The notes beneath the pieces are model-generated. The model was not told the origin of the DNA. It worked only from the letters and a program-made list of their open reading frames with translations, and did not search any database. This document shows, one piece after another, positions 40,852 through 50,285 of a DNA stretch of 64,000 nt (position 1 is the first letter of the stretch; each line of letters begins with the position of its first letter). The stretch is from Alcanivorax borkumensis SK2 (GTDB lineage Bacteria; Pseudomonadota; Gammaproteobacteria; Pseudomonadales; Alcanivoracaceae), in the NCBI RefSeq assembly GCF_000009365.1, contig NC_008260.1, positions 3,056,144-3,120,143 of the forward strand, given 5' to 3'. A program made the translations under genes and the position numbers.

Positions 40852-42666
40852 ATGCCAACCTACAAGGCTCCCGTGCGCGATATGCGCTTTTTGATGAACG
40901 AAGTGTTCGATTTTGAGCGTCACTACAAGGCTCAGCCCAATGGTGAAGAAGCCACCCCCGATATGGTGGAAGCCATTATCGGTGAAATGGCCAAATTATG
41001 TGAAAACACTATTGCGCCCCTTTACCAGAGCGGTGACGAGGAAGGCTGTAAACTGGAAGATGGCGTGGTGACCACCCCGAAGGGTTTCAAAGAAGCCTAC
41101 GACGAATTCATCGCTGGCGGCTGGCAAGGTCTGAGCCACCCGGTAGAAGTGGGCGGCCAAGGCCTGCCCATGTCTCTGGGCCTGATTAAACAGGAAATGA
41201 TGGCCACGGCTAACTGGTCCTTTTCCATGTACCCGGGGCTATCTCTGGGTGCCATGAACACTATCCAGATGCACGGTTCCGAAGAACAGAAACAGGATTA
41301 CCTGGTACCGCTCACCGAAGGCACCTGGGGCGGCACCATGTGCCTAACTGAACCTCAGTGCGGCACCGACCTGGGCCAGGTAAAAACCAAAGCCGACCCG
41401 CAGCAAGACGGTTCTTACAAAATCTCCGGTACCAAGATTTTCATTTCCTCCGGTGATCATGACCTAACCGAAAACATTATCCACATCGTGTTGGCCCGCC
41501 TACCCGATGCACCGAAAGGTACTAAGGGAATTTCCCTGTTCATCGTACCCAAGTACTTGCCCGGCAAAATCGGTGAACACAACGGCGTAAGCTGTGGTTC
41601 CCTGGAAAAGAAAATGGGCATCAAGGCATCCGCCACCTGCGTGATTAATTTTGATGAAGCCACCGGCTTTTTGATCGGCCCGGAACACGGCGGCCTGGAG
41701 TGCATGTTCACCTTCATGAACAGCGCCCGTATCGGTACGGCAATGCAAGGTGTGGCCCATGCAGAACGGTCTTATCAAGGGGCACTACCTTACGCCAAAG
41801 AGCGCAAGTCCATGCGCGCACTGTCCGGCAAGAAAGAGCCCGATGCCATCGCTGACAGCTTGATTCATCACGGCGACGTACGCCGCATGCTACTCAAGCA
41901 AAAGGCTATTGCCGAAGGCGGCCGCGCGATGATTTATTACGCTGCCCAGTACGCAGACAACATGATCGCTGGCATGCTCGAAGACGACATGGAAAAATAC
42001 GACCACTGGGATAGCGAGCTGGGTTTCCTTACGCCGATCCTGAAAGGCTTCCTCACTGAAAAAGGCCTGGAAGCGGCCAACGAAGGCATGCAAGTTTTCG
42101 GTGGCCACGGTTACATTAAAGAACACGGTATGGAACAGATCGCTCGCGATGCGCGCATCTCAACTCTGTACGAAGGCACCACCGGTATCCAGGCGCTGGA
42201 CTTACTTGGCCGCAAGGTACTGCTGTCTTCCCGCGGCAAGTGTGTGCGTGAATTCTCCAAAAAACTGGTGGATTTCGGCACCAAGAACCTACGTGATCCC
42301 AAGCTGCGTCCGTTCGCCTGGAAGCTGCTGAAAATTGCTGCCGAGTGGAACTACCTAACCACACGCATCATGCTGGTGGCCGCAAAGGATCGCGATATGG
42401 TGGCCACTGCCAGCTACGACTTCTTGATGTACAGCGGTTACGCCATGATGGCTTACTTCTGGGCGCTGCAAGCCGGTGTTGCCACTGACAAGCTGGAAAA
42501 TGGCGGCAAAGAGCCGGCAGAATTCTACAAAGCCAAATTGGCTACCGCAGAATTTTATTTCGACCGCATGCTGCCCAGCGCCAAGGGCCATGCCGAAGCG
42601 GCTCTCAAGCCCACCAAAAGCACCATGCAGTTGAGCGCTGAGCACTTTTCGTTCGATTACGAATAA
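40852..42666 (+). CDS. Acyl-CoA dehydrogenase (FadE-like, large form)
   Basis: 604 residues. The central acyl-CoA dehydrogenase signature (GTWGGTMCLTEPQCGTDLG, ISSGDHDLTENIIHIVLAR) and FAD domain (GGHGYIKEHGMEQIARDARI, EGTTGIQALDLLGRK, where Glu is the catalytic base) are followed by the C-terminal extension typical of the roughly 600-residue class. First oxidation step of fatty acyl-CoA. The ATG at 40852 with TTAGGGTGA upstream is preferred to a GTG at 40843. Monocistronic, closed by a strong terminator. Confidence 0.94.
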   Translation: MPTYKAPVRDMRFLMNEVFDFERHYKAQPNGEEATPDMVEAIIGEMAKLCENTIAPLYQSGDEEGCKLEDGVVTTPKGFKEAYDEFIAGGWQGLSHPVEVGGQGLPMSLGLIKQEMMATANWSFSMYPGLSLGAMNTIQMHGSEEQKQDYLVPLTEGTWGGTMCLTEPQCGTDLGQVKTKADPQQDGSYKISGTKIFISSGDHDLTENIIHIVLARLPDAPKGTKGISLFIVPKYLPGKIGEHNGVSCGSLEKKMGIKASATCVINFDEATGFLIGPEHGGLECMFTFMNSARIGTAMQGVAHAERSYQGALPYAKERKSMRALSGKKEPDAIADSLIHHGDVRRMLLKQKAIAEGGRAMIYYAAQYADNMIAGMLEDDMEKYDHWDSELGFLTPILKGFLTEKGLEAANEGMQVFGGHGYIKEHGMEQIARDARISTLYEGTTGIQALDLLGRKVLLSSRGKCVREFSKKLVDFGTKNLRDPKLRPFAWKLLKIAAEWNYLTTRIMLVAAKDRDMVATASYDFLMYSGYAMMAYFWALQAGVATDKLENGGKEPAEFYKAKLATAEFYFDRMLPSAKGHAEAALKPTKSTMQLSAEHFSFDYE

Positions 42667-42680
42667 CACCTTGCGTTCAA

Positions 42681-42716
42681 TAATAAGGCGGCCACTTGGC
42701 CGCCTTATTATTTTTT
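42681..42716 (+). terminator. Terminator of the acyl-CoA dehydrogenase gene
   Basis: TAATAAGGCGGCC-ACTT-GGCCGCCTTATTA, a 13-bp perfect stem followed by TTTTTT. Confidence 0.92.
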
Positions 42717-42867
42717 ATCTATCCGCACCCCAACCAGGCCTGGTTATCCAGGCACCCTCCTTTTATTCATCCCCCATATAGGATATCCGCTCAGTAGCTG
42801 CCAACTGCTACATTAGCAACGGTTTGATCGGGGGTTTTACGTTATAAATAATGATCGGGGGAAGGTC

Positions 42868-44169
42868 ATGACCATCTTGAAACCATTGCGGCTCGCTGTT
42901 GTGGCTAGCCTTCTGGTCGGCTGCGCCGCACCTCATCAACAACTCGCTCAAACCAACGCTGCTCAGAACGCCTTGTATGCCGAGGTTGTTGATCCTCTGG
43001 ACCACTGGCCCACACAAACACAATTTGATATAAGCCTCCTTGAGTCGGATTTCTTCACTCACTACCAGCAGGACTACGCCAACGGTGAAGTGTATGACGA
43101 TTTCCCCAGTCTGACTGAATGCGCCTTGCCGCAGGAACGGGCTTTAGAGATTGCCAGACTCAGCCCCGAGATGATTAATCCACCCAGTAAAAGCGCTACG
43201 ATTGAAAGCCTTTCCACTGTTGGCTATGAACAGATTAGCGTTCGCTCAACTCCAGCCGGATGTCAGGCGTTAAGCGCCGTTGAGATGCACACCATCCCGA
43301 ACATGGTGGTGGAACTGAAACAATTGCCCGATGCCTTCCGGCACCCGGTTTATATTCATGCGGTTTACACCAACCACATCAAGAATCGAATCAATATCAA
43401 TGGCTCATGGAGAAAAAGCGACCTGGGTAAGTCTCGCATTACCGTAAAACGCTACCGTCGCGATAGTGGCCTAAACGATTTTCCTGTTATTAAAACCACT
43501 TGGCAAAAAACCGATCGGCTCAAGAAAGGCGATATCGATACCTCCCGGTTTATCGATAAACCCATGTATGTCGCTCACTATGTTGCCTCAACTACCCAAG
43601 CCCCGTACCAAGGCATTACTCTGATACGGCAGACTGTTGTCAATAAAACCGGCAATAGCATCAGAATGCGGTGGCAAGAAGAGGACCGCTTCATGAACCG
43701 CACCTGGACGCATAACGGTACCGTTCTTACCCAGAGAGATGGTGTTCAGCATGGTGTTTTTATTGTTCCCAGCCATACCGGTGAACAAAGTGTGTACTGT
43801 AAAGACATGGGCCAGTCGGTGGATTATTTCAGAATTGAAAATACCTACGATTGCGTTAGCGCCACCGAAAGCAGCTTCGGCGAAGAAGGGGTGTATATGG
43901 ATCCCTTGTTGAAAATTCGCAATGGCTTTCCCTCTCCAGCCGCCACCATAGCTAAGCCCACAGCGCCGAGCCAACCGGCAAGTACCTTTCCTGCAGCAAA
44001 CACACCCGCCAGTGTGGTTTCCTCTACTACATCGGAGTGCGCTAAAGCCTACGCTGCCAAAGAAGCCTGTGGCCGTATTCCAGGTGACCCCTTTGGCATC
44101 GCAACCAAACTATGCATCAGTACTACCAAGAAAAAATTCGGCGGACTCAACTGTCCGATACCGCTTTAA
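42868..44169 (+). CDS. Lipoprotein of unknown function
   Basis: 433 residues. The N-terminus has a lipoprotein signal with lipobox LLVGC (cysteine near residue 19), so it is membrane-anchored after export. I recognise no domain. The middle is rich in beta-strand-like segments; the region 358-395 is Pro/Ala/Thr-rich and probably a linker; the last 40 residues contain four cysteines (SECAKAYAAKEACGR, LCIST, LNCPI) that may form disulfides. ATG follows GGGGGAAGG. No operon partner. Confidence 0.7.
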   Translation: MTILKPLRLAVVASLLVGCAAPHQQLAQTNAAQNALYAEVVDPLDHWPTQTQFDISLLESDFFTHYQQDYANGEVYDDFPSLTECALPQERALEIARLSPEMINPPSKSATIESLSTVGYEQISVRSTPAGCQALSAVEMHTIPNMVVELKQLPDAFRHPVYIHAVYTNHIKNRININGSWRKSDLGKSRITVKRYRRDSGLNDFPVIKTTWQKTDRLKKGDIDTSRFIDKPMYVAHYVASTTQAPYQGITLIRQTVVNKTGNSIRMRWQEEDRFMNRTWTHNGTVLTQRDGVQHGVFIVPSHTGEQSVYCKDMGQSVDYFRIENTYDCVSATESSFGEEGVYMDPLLKIRNGFPSPAATIAKPTAPSQPASTFPAANTPASVVSSTTSECAKAYAAKEACGRIPGDPFGIATKLCISTTKKKFGGLNCPIPL

Positions 44170-44187
44170 CCTTCCCTGCCCCTTTAT

Positions 44188-44217
44188 TTGACCAATGGCC
44201 AACTGGCCGTTGGTCAA
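44188..44217 (+). terminator. Hairpin after the lipoprotein gene
   Basis: TTGACCAATGGCC-AACT-GGCCGTTGGTCAA, 13-bp stem with one mismatch, 18 bases past the stop. No T-run follows, so termination strength is uncertain. Confidence 0.6.
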
Positions 44218-44346
44218 TCCTCTTCGTTAATCCCCTCGGCATATTCGGTCCCGGCCACCGATTATCTCATATAGGTGATGCGACCACCGCGTGCCGAATC
44301 GTACTCTAGTTAGAGTGCAGCATTATTCCATTCAGCCTCGCGGTAC

Positions 44347-44502
44347 ATCATCAAACACTGCTTTCTCTGTTTTGTGTTAGCTCAACTGTTTCTGGTTTCG
44401 CCCACCCTGGCTGAATGGGGCAACTACCCGCATTTTACTGTGGTGGAAGACGTTTTTTTTCAGCACAAAAAAAGCGGCCCCCTTACGGAGGCCGCCTCTT
44501 AA
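44347..44502 (+). pseudogene. Possible remnant of a small secreted protein gene
   Basis: This frame encodes IIKHCFLCFVLAQLFLVSP then TLAEWGNYPHFTVVEDVFFQ and stops at 44500-44502. It looks like a signal peptide plus short mature start but lacks ATG/GTG/TTG upstream before a stop. The end coincides with the aceA terminator. Otherwise the 44170-44527 gap shows only hairpins. Weak evidence. Confidence 0.25.
44466..44495 (-). terminator. Terminator of aceA
   Basis: GCGGCC...GGCCGC hairpin with a CC/GG extension, followed on the minus strand by TTTTTTTG, about 35 bases after the aceA stop. Confidence 0.85.
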
Positions 44503-44527
44503 AGACTTACCTTGAATCTATCGAGAA

Positions 44528-46126
44528 TTAGGTGTTCTCGAACTGACCCATGGTGTTGTCTTTACCGCCAGCTTTCAGTGCAGCTTCGCCGGAGAAGTAC
44601 TCTTTATGGTCATCACCGATATTAGAACCGGCCATGTCCTGGTGCTTCACAGTAGCGATGCCCTGACGGATTTCTTTACGCTGAACGCCTGCAACATAAG
44701 CCAACATGCCTTCGTCACCGAAGTAGCCTTTAGCCAGGTTATCGGTAGACAGAGCAACAGTGTGGTAAGTCGGCAGAGTAATCAGGTGGTGGAAGATACC
44801 TGCTTCACGGGACGCATCACGCTGGAAGTTCTTGGTCCACTCGTCAGCCAGCTGAGCAAGCTCAGTGCTGTCGTAATCAGCGCTCATCAGACGGTCGCGA
44901 TCGTAAGCGGACACGTCTTTACCTTCTTTCTCCCAAGCATCAAATACCTGCTGACGGAAGTTCAGGGTCCAGTTGAAGGACGGGCTGTTGTTGTAAACCA
45001 GCTTGGCGTCCGGCACCACTTCGCGGATGCGGTTAACCATTTCTGCAATCTGGCCAACGTGAGGCTTCTCAGTCTCAATCCACAACAGGTCAGCGCCGTT
45101 CTGCAGGCTGGTGATACAGTCCAGAACAACACGGTCGATACCTGAGCCGGCTTTAAACTGGAACAGGCCAGAAGCCAAACGCTTCGGCTTGAGCAGCTTG
45201 CCATTGGACTTGATCACAACGTCGCCGTTGTTGATGTCGGCAGCGGATTCGATCACGTCACCGTCCAAGAAGGCGTTGTACTGGTCACCCAAGTCGCCCG
45301 GCTCGTTGGTTACTGCGATTTGCTTGGTCAGGCCAGCACCTAGGGAGTCAGTACGGGCAACGATTACACCGTCGTCGATACCCAGCTCCAGGAACGCGTA
45401 ACGTACAGCGTTGATCTTGGCCAGGAAGTCAGCGTGAGGAACGGTTACTTTACCGTCTTGGTGGCCACACTGCTTCTCGTCAGACACCTGGTTTTCGATC
45501 TGGATACAGCAAGCACCGGCTTCGATCAGTTGCTTGGCCATCAGGTAGGTGGCTTCCGGGTTACCGAAACCAGCATCGATGTCGGCAATGATCGGAACAA
45601 CGTGAGTTTCGAAGTTGTCGATCTGATCGATGATTTCTTTCTGCTTGGCTTCGTCGCCAGCTTCTTTGGCATCGTCCAGCGCACGGAACAGGTGATTCAG
45701 TTCCCAAGCGTCAGCCTGCTTCAAGAAGGTGTACAGTTCACGGATCAGGTCAGCGACGACAGTCTTCTCGTGCATGGATTGGTCAGGCAGCGGACCAAAC
45801 TCAGAACGCAGTGCAGCAACCATCCAGCCAGACAAGTACAGGTAACGACCTTTAGTGCTACCGAAGTGCTTTTTGATGGAGATCATTTTTTGCTGACCAA
45901 CAAAACCGTGCCAGCAACCCAGGGACTGGGTGTACTTGGAAGTGTCAGCGTCATAGGCCGCCATGTCTTCACGCATGATCTTGGCGTTGTACTTGGCGAT
46001 GTCCAGATGCGTGTTGAAACGGTTTTGCAGACGCATGCGAACCGCAGATTCCGGGTTGATATCTTTCCAGGTGCTTTGCGCACCAACCACGGAGCCGAGT
46101 GCTTCGATGTCTTTGGTGTATGACAT
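44528..46126 (-). CDS. aceA: Isocitrate lyase
   Basis: 532 residues; cleaves isocitrate to glyoxylate and succinate, needed for growth on alkane-derived acetyl-CoA. Active-site loop reads EKQCGHQDGK, with the catalytic Cys; IADIDAGFGNPEATY and QIENQVSDEKQCGH are conserved. Length matches the large class found in Pseudomonas and Alcanivorax (about 530 residues) rather than E. coli AceA (434). Monocistronic; no malate synthase next to it. Confidence 0.96.
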   Translation of the reverse strand: MSYTKDIEALGSVVGAQSTWKDINPESAVRMRLQNRFNTHLDIAKYNAKIMREDMAAYDADTSKYTQSLGCWHGFVGQQKMISIKKHFGSTKGRYLYLSGWMVAALRSEFGPLPDQSMHEKTVVADLIRELYTFLKQADAWELNHLFRALDDAKEAGDEAKQKEIIDQIDNFETHVVPIIADIDAGFGNPEATYLMAKQLIEAGACCIQIENQVSDEKQCGHQDGKVTVPHADFLAKINAVRYAFLELGIDDGVIVARTDSLGAGLTKQIAVTNEPGDLGDQYNAFLDGDVIESAADINNGDVVIKSNGKLLKPKRLASGLFQFKAGSGIDRVVLDCITSLQNGADLLWIETEKPHVGQIAEMVNRIREVVPDAKLVYNNSPSFNWTLNFRQQVFDAWEKEGKDVSAYDRDRLMSADYDSTELAQLADEWTKNFQRDASREAGIFHHLITLPTYHTVALSTDNLAKGYFGDEGMLAYVAGVQRKEIRQGIATVKHQDMAGSNIGDDHKEYFSGEAALKAGGKDNTMGQFENT

Positions 46127-46549
46127 GGTGAACCTCTGAATATGAAATTAGTTTATCGATGCCGGAGAGTGAAAACCCTGTTCATGACATTCCATGCCGA
46201 TCTACCGATGTCGCGCATTCTAGTGCCCCACAACACATAAACATAATCAATATGATCTATATTCGGTATTCACAGCATGAATGCCTTGATAATGCTGTCT
46301 TTTCAACGCTAGTGACTGGCCTTTTACCTAAGACTTAAGCACTAGTAGAATCTGGCCATCATCCCCTCCCACCAAGACAGCTTAGCGCAACGCCCACTCT
46401 TTGCGTGCCCACACACAGGCACACAGAGAATGACCCGCCCTCCTCTTTGTTACTATGATTTACTCTTGCGCAGCTGGCATGGAGAGTGCATAACCTGTTA
46501 AAGGTAGACAGCGTGTGTCTAGGGAGAAAATTATTACCAAGGAGAATAT
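46127..46549. other. Divergent promoter region between aceA and wax ester synthase gene
   Basis: 423 bases without a gene. It is AT-rich around 46235-46275, where AATATGATCTATATT forms an imperfect palindrome that could be an operator. AAGGAG precedes the downstream ATG. No clear sigma-70 promoter that I would defend. Confidence 0.5.
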
Positions 46550-47923
46550 ATGAAAGCGCTTAGCCCAGTGGATCAACTGTTCCTGTGGCTGGAAAAACGA
46601 CAGCAACCCATGCACGTAGGCGGTTTGCAGCTGTTTTCCTTCCCGGAAGGTGCCGGCCCCAAGTATGTGAGTGAGCTGGCCCAGCAAATGCGGGATTACT
46701 GCCACCCAGTGGCGCCATTCAACCAGCGCCTGACCCGTCGACTCGGCCAGTATTACTGGACTAGAGACAAACAGTTCGATATCGACCACCACTTCCGCCA
46801 CGAAGCACTCCCCAAACCCGGTCGCATTCGCGAACTGCTTTCTTTGGTCTCCGCCGAACATTCCAACCTGCTGGACCGGGAGCGCCCCATGTGGGAAGCC
46901 CATTTGATCGAAGGGATCCGCGGTCGCCAGTTCGCTCTCTATTATAAGATCCACCATTCGGTGATGGATGGCATATCCGCCATGCGTATCGCCTCCAAAA
47001 CGCTTTCCACTGACCCCAGTGAACGTGAAATGGCTCCGGCTTGGGCGTTCAACACCAAAAAACGCTCCCGCTCACTGCCCAGCAACCCGGTTGACATGGC
47101 CTCCAGCATGGCGCGCCTAACCGCGAGCATAAGCAAACAAGCTGCCACAGTGCCCGGTCTCGCGCGGGAGGTTTACAAAGTCACCCAAAAAGCCAAAAAA
47201 GATGAAAACTATGTGTCTATTTTTCAGGCTCCCGACACGATTCTGAATAATACCATCACCGGTTCACGCCGCTTTGCCGCCCAGAGCTTTCCATTACCGC
47301 GCCTGAAAGTTATCGCCAAGGCCTATAACTGCACCATTAACACCGTGGTGCTCTCCATGTGTGGCCACGCTCTGCGCGAATACTTGATTAGCCAACACGC
47401 GCTGCCCGATGAGCCACTGATTGCCATGGTGCCCATGAGCCTGCGGCAGGACGACAGCACTGGCGGCAACCAGATCGGTATGATCTTGGCTAACCTGGGC
47501 ACCCACATCTGTGATCCAGCTAATCGCCTGCGCGTCATCCACGATTCCGTCGAGGAAGCCAAATCCCGCTTCTCGCAGATGAGCCCGGAAGAAATTCTCA
47601 ATTTCACCGCCCTCACCATGGCTCCCACCGGCTTGAACTTACTGACCGGCCTAGCGCCAAAATGGCGGGCCTTCAACGTGGTGATTTCCAACATACCCGG
47701 GCCGAAAGAGCCGCTGTACTGGAATGGTGCACAGCTGCAAGGAGTGTATCCAGTATCCATTGCCTTGGATCGCATCGCCCTAAATATCACCCTCACCAGT
47801 TATGTAGACCAGATGGAATTTGGGCTTATCGCCTGCCGCCGTACTCTGCCTTCCATGCAGCGACTACTGGATTACCTGGAACAGTCCATCCGCGAATTGG
47901 AAATCGGTGCAGGAATTAAATAG
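46550..47923 (+). CDS. atfA1: Wax ester synthase / acyl-CoA:diacylglycerol acyltransferase (AtfA1-type)
   Basis: 457 residues. The catalytic HHxxxDG motif is HHSVMDG (about residues 139-145), preceded by the family start PVDQLFLWLEKRQQPMHVGG; the second conserved block is FNVVISNIPGPKEPLYWNGAQL. Makes wax esters and triacylglycerols from acyl-CoA, the storage lipids for which Alcanivorax is known. AAGGAG lies 7 bases upstream of the ATG. Monocistronic and divergent from aceA. Confidence 0.97.
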   Translation: MKALSPVDQLFLWLEKRQQPMHVGGLQLFSFPEGAGPKYVSELAQQMRDYCHPVAPFNQRLTRRLGQYYWTRDKQFDIDHHFRHEALPKPGRIRELLSLVSAEHSNLLDRERPMWEAHLIEGIRGRQFALYYKIHHSVMDGISAMRIASKTLSTDPSEREMAPAWAFNTKKRSRSLPSNPVDMASSMARLTASISKQAATVPGLAREVYKVTQKAKKDENYVSIFQAPDTILNNTITGSRRFAAQSFPLPRLKVIAKAYNCTINTVVLSMCGHALREYLISQHALPDEPLIAMVPMSLRQDDSTGGNQIGMILANLGTHICDPANRLRVIHDSVEEAKSRFSQMSPEEILNFTALTMAPTGLNLLTGLAPKWRAFNVVISNIPGPKEPLYWNGAQLQGVYPVSIALDRIALNITLTSYVDQMEFGLIACRRTLPSMQRLLDYLEQSIRELEIGAGIK

Positions 47924-47979
47924 TCACACCAGGCTGTTGATTCCTGACCGGTCCGACGTTTGGCATCCGGCGAACAATT

Positions 47980-48876
47980 ATGGCAACTGAACTAAACCGC
48001 ATCAGGCGAGGCGGTCTCAACTGCTGGCAGTTACACCATCGCGGCCAGACGCTGGTAATCGCCGAACAAGGTGCCCAAGTGCTCGAATACCGGCGCGATG
48101 GCGAGCCACCTATTCTGTGGCTCAGTGAACAGGCGGCCTACGAAGTTGACCAAGGCGTGCGCGGCGGCGTGCCGATCTGCTGGCCTTGGTTCGGCGCACT
48201 GGAGCGCAACCCTGACAGTGTTCAGCGGCAATATCAGCTCCACGAGCCGCCCGCCCACGGCCTGGTTCGCCAGCAACCCTGGCGGCTCGACGAAGAGCAC
48301 ATGGACAAAGAACAAGTGCAACTGATTTTCCAACTGGCAGAGCATGGCGACCACCAGCATTTTCCCCCGGTCACGCCCACACTCACTGTCACCCTCAGCA
48401 ACACCCTAACGTTAAGCCTGAGCAACCATAATCACGGCAACCGTTCGGTCACTCTCAGCCAAGCCCTGCACACCTATCTGGCCGTGGCCGACAGCCGGCA
48501 GATTACCGTGCACGGGCTCGCCCATACTCCCTACGTGGATGCACTGGACGACTGGCAGACACGCCAAGACGATCAGCCACTGCAATTGCATCAGGAAACC
48601 GACCGACTTTACCTGCAACTGCCTTCGCAGCTACACGTGGAAGATCCCCTCTGGCAACGACAAATTCAGCTGACTTGTCGAGGCAGCCACTCCGCCGTTA
48701 TCTGGAATCCGTGGATCAAAAAAAGTCAGTTGCTCAGTCAATTTGCCCCCGACGCATGGCAGCGAATGCTGTGCATCGAAACCGCTCGAGTATTGGATGA
48801 TGTGCTCACTTTGGCTCCAGGGGAGTCCCACGAAATGGCCGTTGAGATTAGAGACAATGGTTCATTCCAGCCTTAA
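47980..48876 (+). CDS. Glucose-6-phosphate 1-epimerase-like (YeaD family)
   Basis: 298-residue aldose-1-epimerase-fold protein. GGVPICWPWFG, HGLVRQQPW and the C-terminal CIETARVLDDVLTLAPGES region are typical of D-hexose-6-phosphate mutarotase YeaD. Interconverts anomers of sugar phosphates. It follows atfA1 by 56 bases on the same strand. Confidence 0.9.
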   Translation: MATELNRIRRGGLNCWQLHHRGQTLVIAEQGAQVLEYRRDGEPPILWLSEQAAYEVDQGVRGGVPICWPWFGALERNPDSVQRQYQLHEPPAHGLVRQQPWRLDEEHMDKEQVQLIFQLAEHGDHQHFPPVTPTLTVTLSNTLTLSLSNHNHGNRSVTLSQALHTYLAVADSRQITVHGLAHTPYVDALDDWQTRQDDQPLQLHQETDRLYLQLPSQLHVEDPLWQRQIQLTCRGSHSAVIWNPWIKKSQLLSQFAPDAWQRMLCIETARVLDDVLTLAPGESHEMAVEIRDNGSFQP

Positions 48877-49063
48877 AAACAGGCAAAAAAAAGGGGTGGT
48901 GCAATCAAAAAAAGGGGAGTAGAGTCAGAAGTGGCTGCGAATTATGGCCGTGGATTGTTTTGGTAGTTGTCTTCCCTGCGTGAAGCTGAAGTTGTCTCCG
49001 AACACCGCTCAACATGGTTTGCAAGCAACACCCTAAGTAATAGTTTTTGAGGTATATATTCAC

Positions 49064-49267
49064 ATGGCTACAGGTACTGTGAAGTGGTTTAACGAGTCCA
49101 AGGGTTTTGGCTTCATTTCCCAGGACGATGGTGGTGCGGACGTGTTCGTTCATTTCAGTGCAATTACCGGCTCAGGCTTCAAAACCCTGGCTGAGGGTCA
49201 GAAGGTTTCCTTCGAGATCCAGCAGGGCCCAAAAGGTCCACAGGCTGCTAACGTTGTTGCTGAATAA
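49064..49267 (+). CDS. Cold-shock domain protein (CspA family)
   Basis: 67 residues, a single OB fold with both RNP motifs (KGFGFIS and VFVHFSAI). RNA chaperone. A roughly 180-base upstream stretch without a gene may be the long 5' leader known to control csp genes. Closed by a strong terminator. Confidence 0.94.
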   Translation: MATGTVKWFNESKGFGFISQDDGGADVFVHFSAITGSGFKTLAEGQKVSFEIQQGPKGPQAANVVAE

Positions 49268-49283
49268 GCAACCACGTTAGTAG

Positions 49284-49310
49284 AAAAAACCCGCTTCGGC
49301 GGGTTTTTTT
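49284..49310 (+). terminator. Terminator of the cold-shock gene
   Basis: CCCGC-TTCG-GCGGG tetraloop hairpin with A6 before it and T7 after it. Confidence 0.92.
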
Positions 49311-49466
49311 TATGTCTGGTGAAACGTTGAAAGTGTAACGTTTAAAAACGCGCAACAAGTGCTCGCGTGTTGAAAGACCATGCCCGCGTACTCTGATTCA
49401 TCACCGGCACACCATCACCAACCCTCCCGCGTTTGAACTTTACACTCTGCACGATTAACTCAGCGC

Positions 49467-50132
49467 TCAGGGCTGATAACATGGTTGGTCTAGGAGATTT
49501 TTTCGCTGACGCCAGTCGGGCATACGGGCGTCCATCAGGGCGTGAAAACCGGGGCCGTGGTTCATGTGTATGAGATGGCAAAGTTCATGCATGACCACAT
49601 AATCCAGCGCCTTGGGAGGATAGTGCAGCAGCGCCAAGTTAAGATTGATGTAGCCGCGGGCAGACAGAGACCCCCAACGGGTACGCATGCTTTTCACCCG
49701 TAATACCGGGCGTGAGAATCCTTCAGCAGCAAACCAGTCGAACTGGCGCTCAATACTGTCTTCGAAAGCCGCTCGCGCCTGTTTGCGTAACCAGTTTTGC
49801 ACCGCCGTTTTCACACTGCTTTCCTGATCCGAATCGCTCACTCGTACGGTGAGATAGCCGCCACTGACGAAAACCCGGGTAGCCCCTTCGCTCACATCCA
49901 GGCTGAGAGTTTTCCCCCGCAGGACAAACGCAGCACCGTCGTGCCAACGCTGTCGGGGCCGCTGTGCTTGCCGTTCTTGCTGCGCGGCAATCCATTGACT
50001 ACGGCTTGCCACAAAAGCCTGCACCATCCGTAGAGGTGTCTGTTGAGGCGCGCGCACTTGAACACGCCCATCTTCGAGAACACGAAGCTCCAGGCTGCGG
50101 CGCTTGCTGCGGATCAGTTCGTAATCAGTCAT
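49467..50132 (-). CDS. YgjP/DUF45-family metal-dependent hydrolase
   Basis: 221 residues. The zinc motif MHELCHLIHMNHGPGFHALM (HExxH plus a third His) near residue 185 and RWGSLSARGYINLNLALLHYP upstream define the DUF45/YgjP group, related to SprT-like metalloproteases. Substrate unknown. Alone on the minus strand. Confidence 0.9.
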   Translation of the reverse strand: MTDYELIRSKRRSLELRVLEDGRVQVRAPQQTPLRMVQAFVASRSQWIAAQQERQAQRPRQRWHDGAAFVLRGKTLSLDVSEGATRVFVSGGYLTVRVSDSDQESSVKTAVQNWLRKQARAAFEDSIERQFDWFAAEGFSRPVLRVKSMRTRWGSLSARGYINLNLALLHYPPKALDYVVMHELCHLIHMNHGPGFHALMDARMPDWRQRKNLLDQPCYQP

Positions 50133-50285
50133 TACAAAGGCAGGCTAAAAAGTTAACCGTTAAAGAAAATGCCGCGAGCGCAGATTTTTTTCTGGCTCGC
50201 CGTGGCTGCGAAATCGTTGTGGGGGACACACAGGTAATAACATTCTCGACTGGCAAAATATCATCCGTGTTTTAATTTTGCACTT

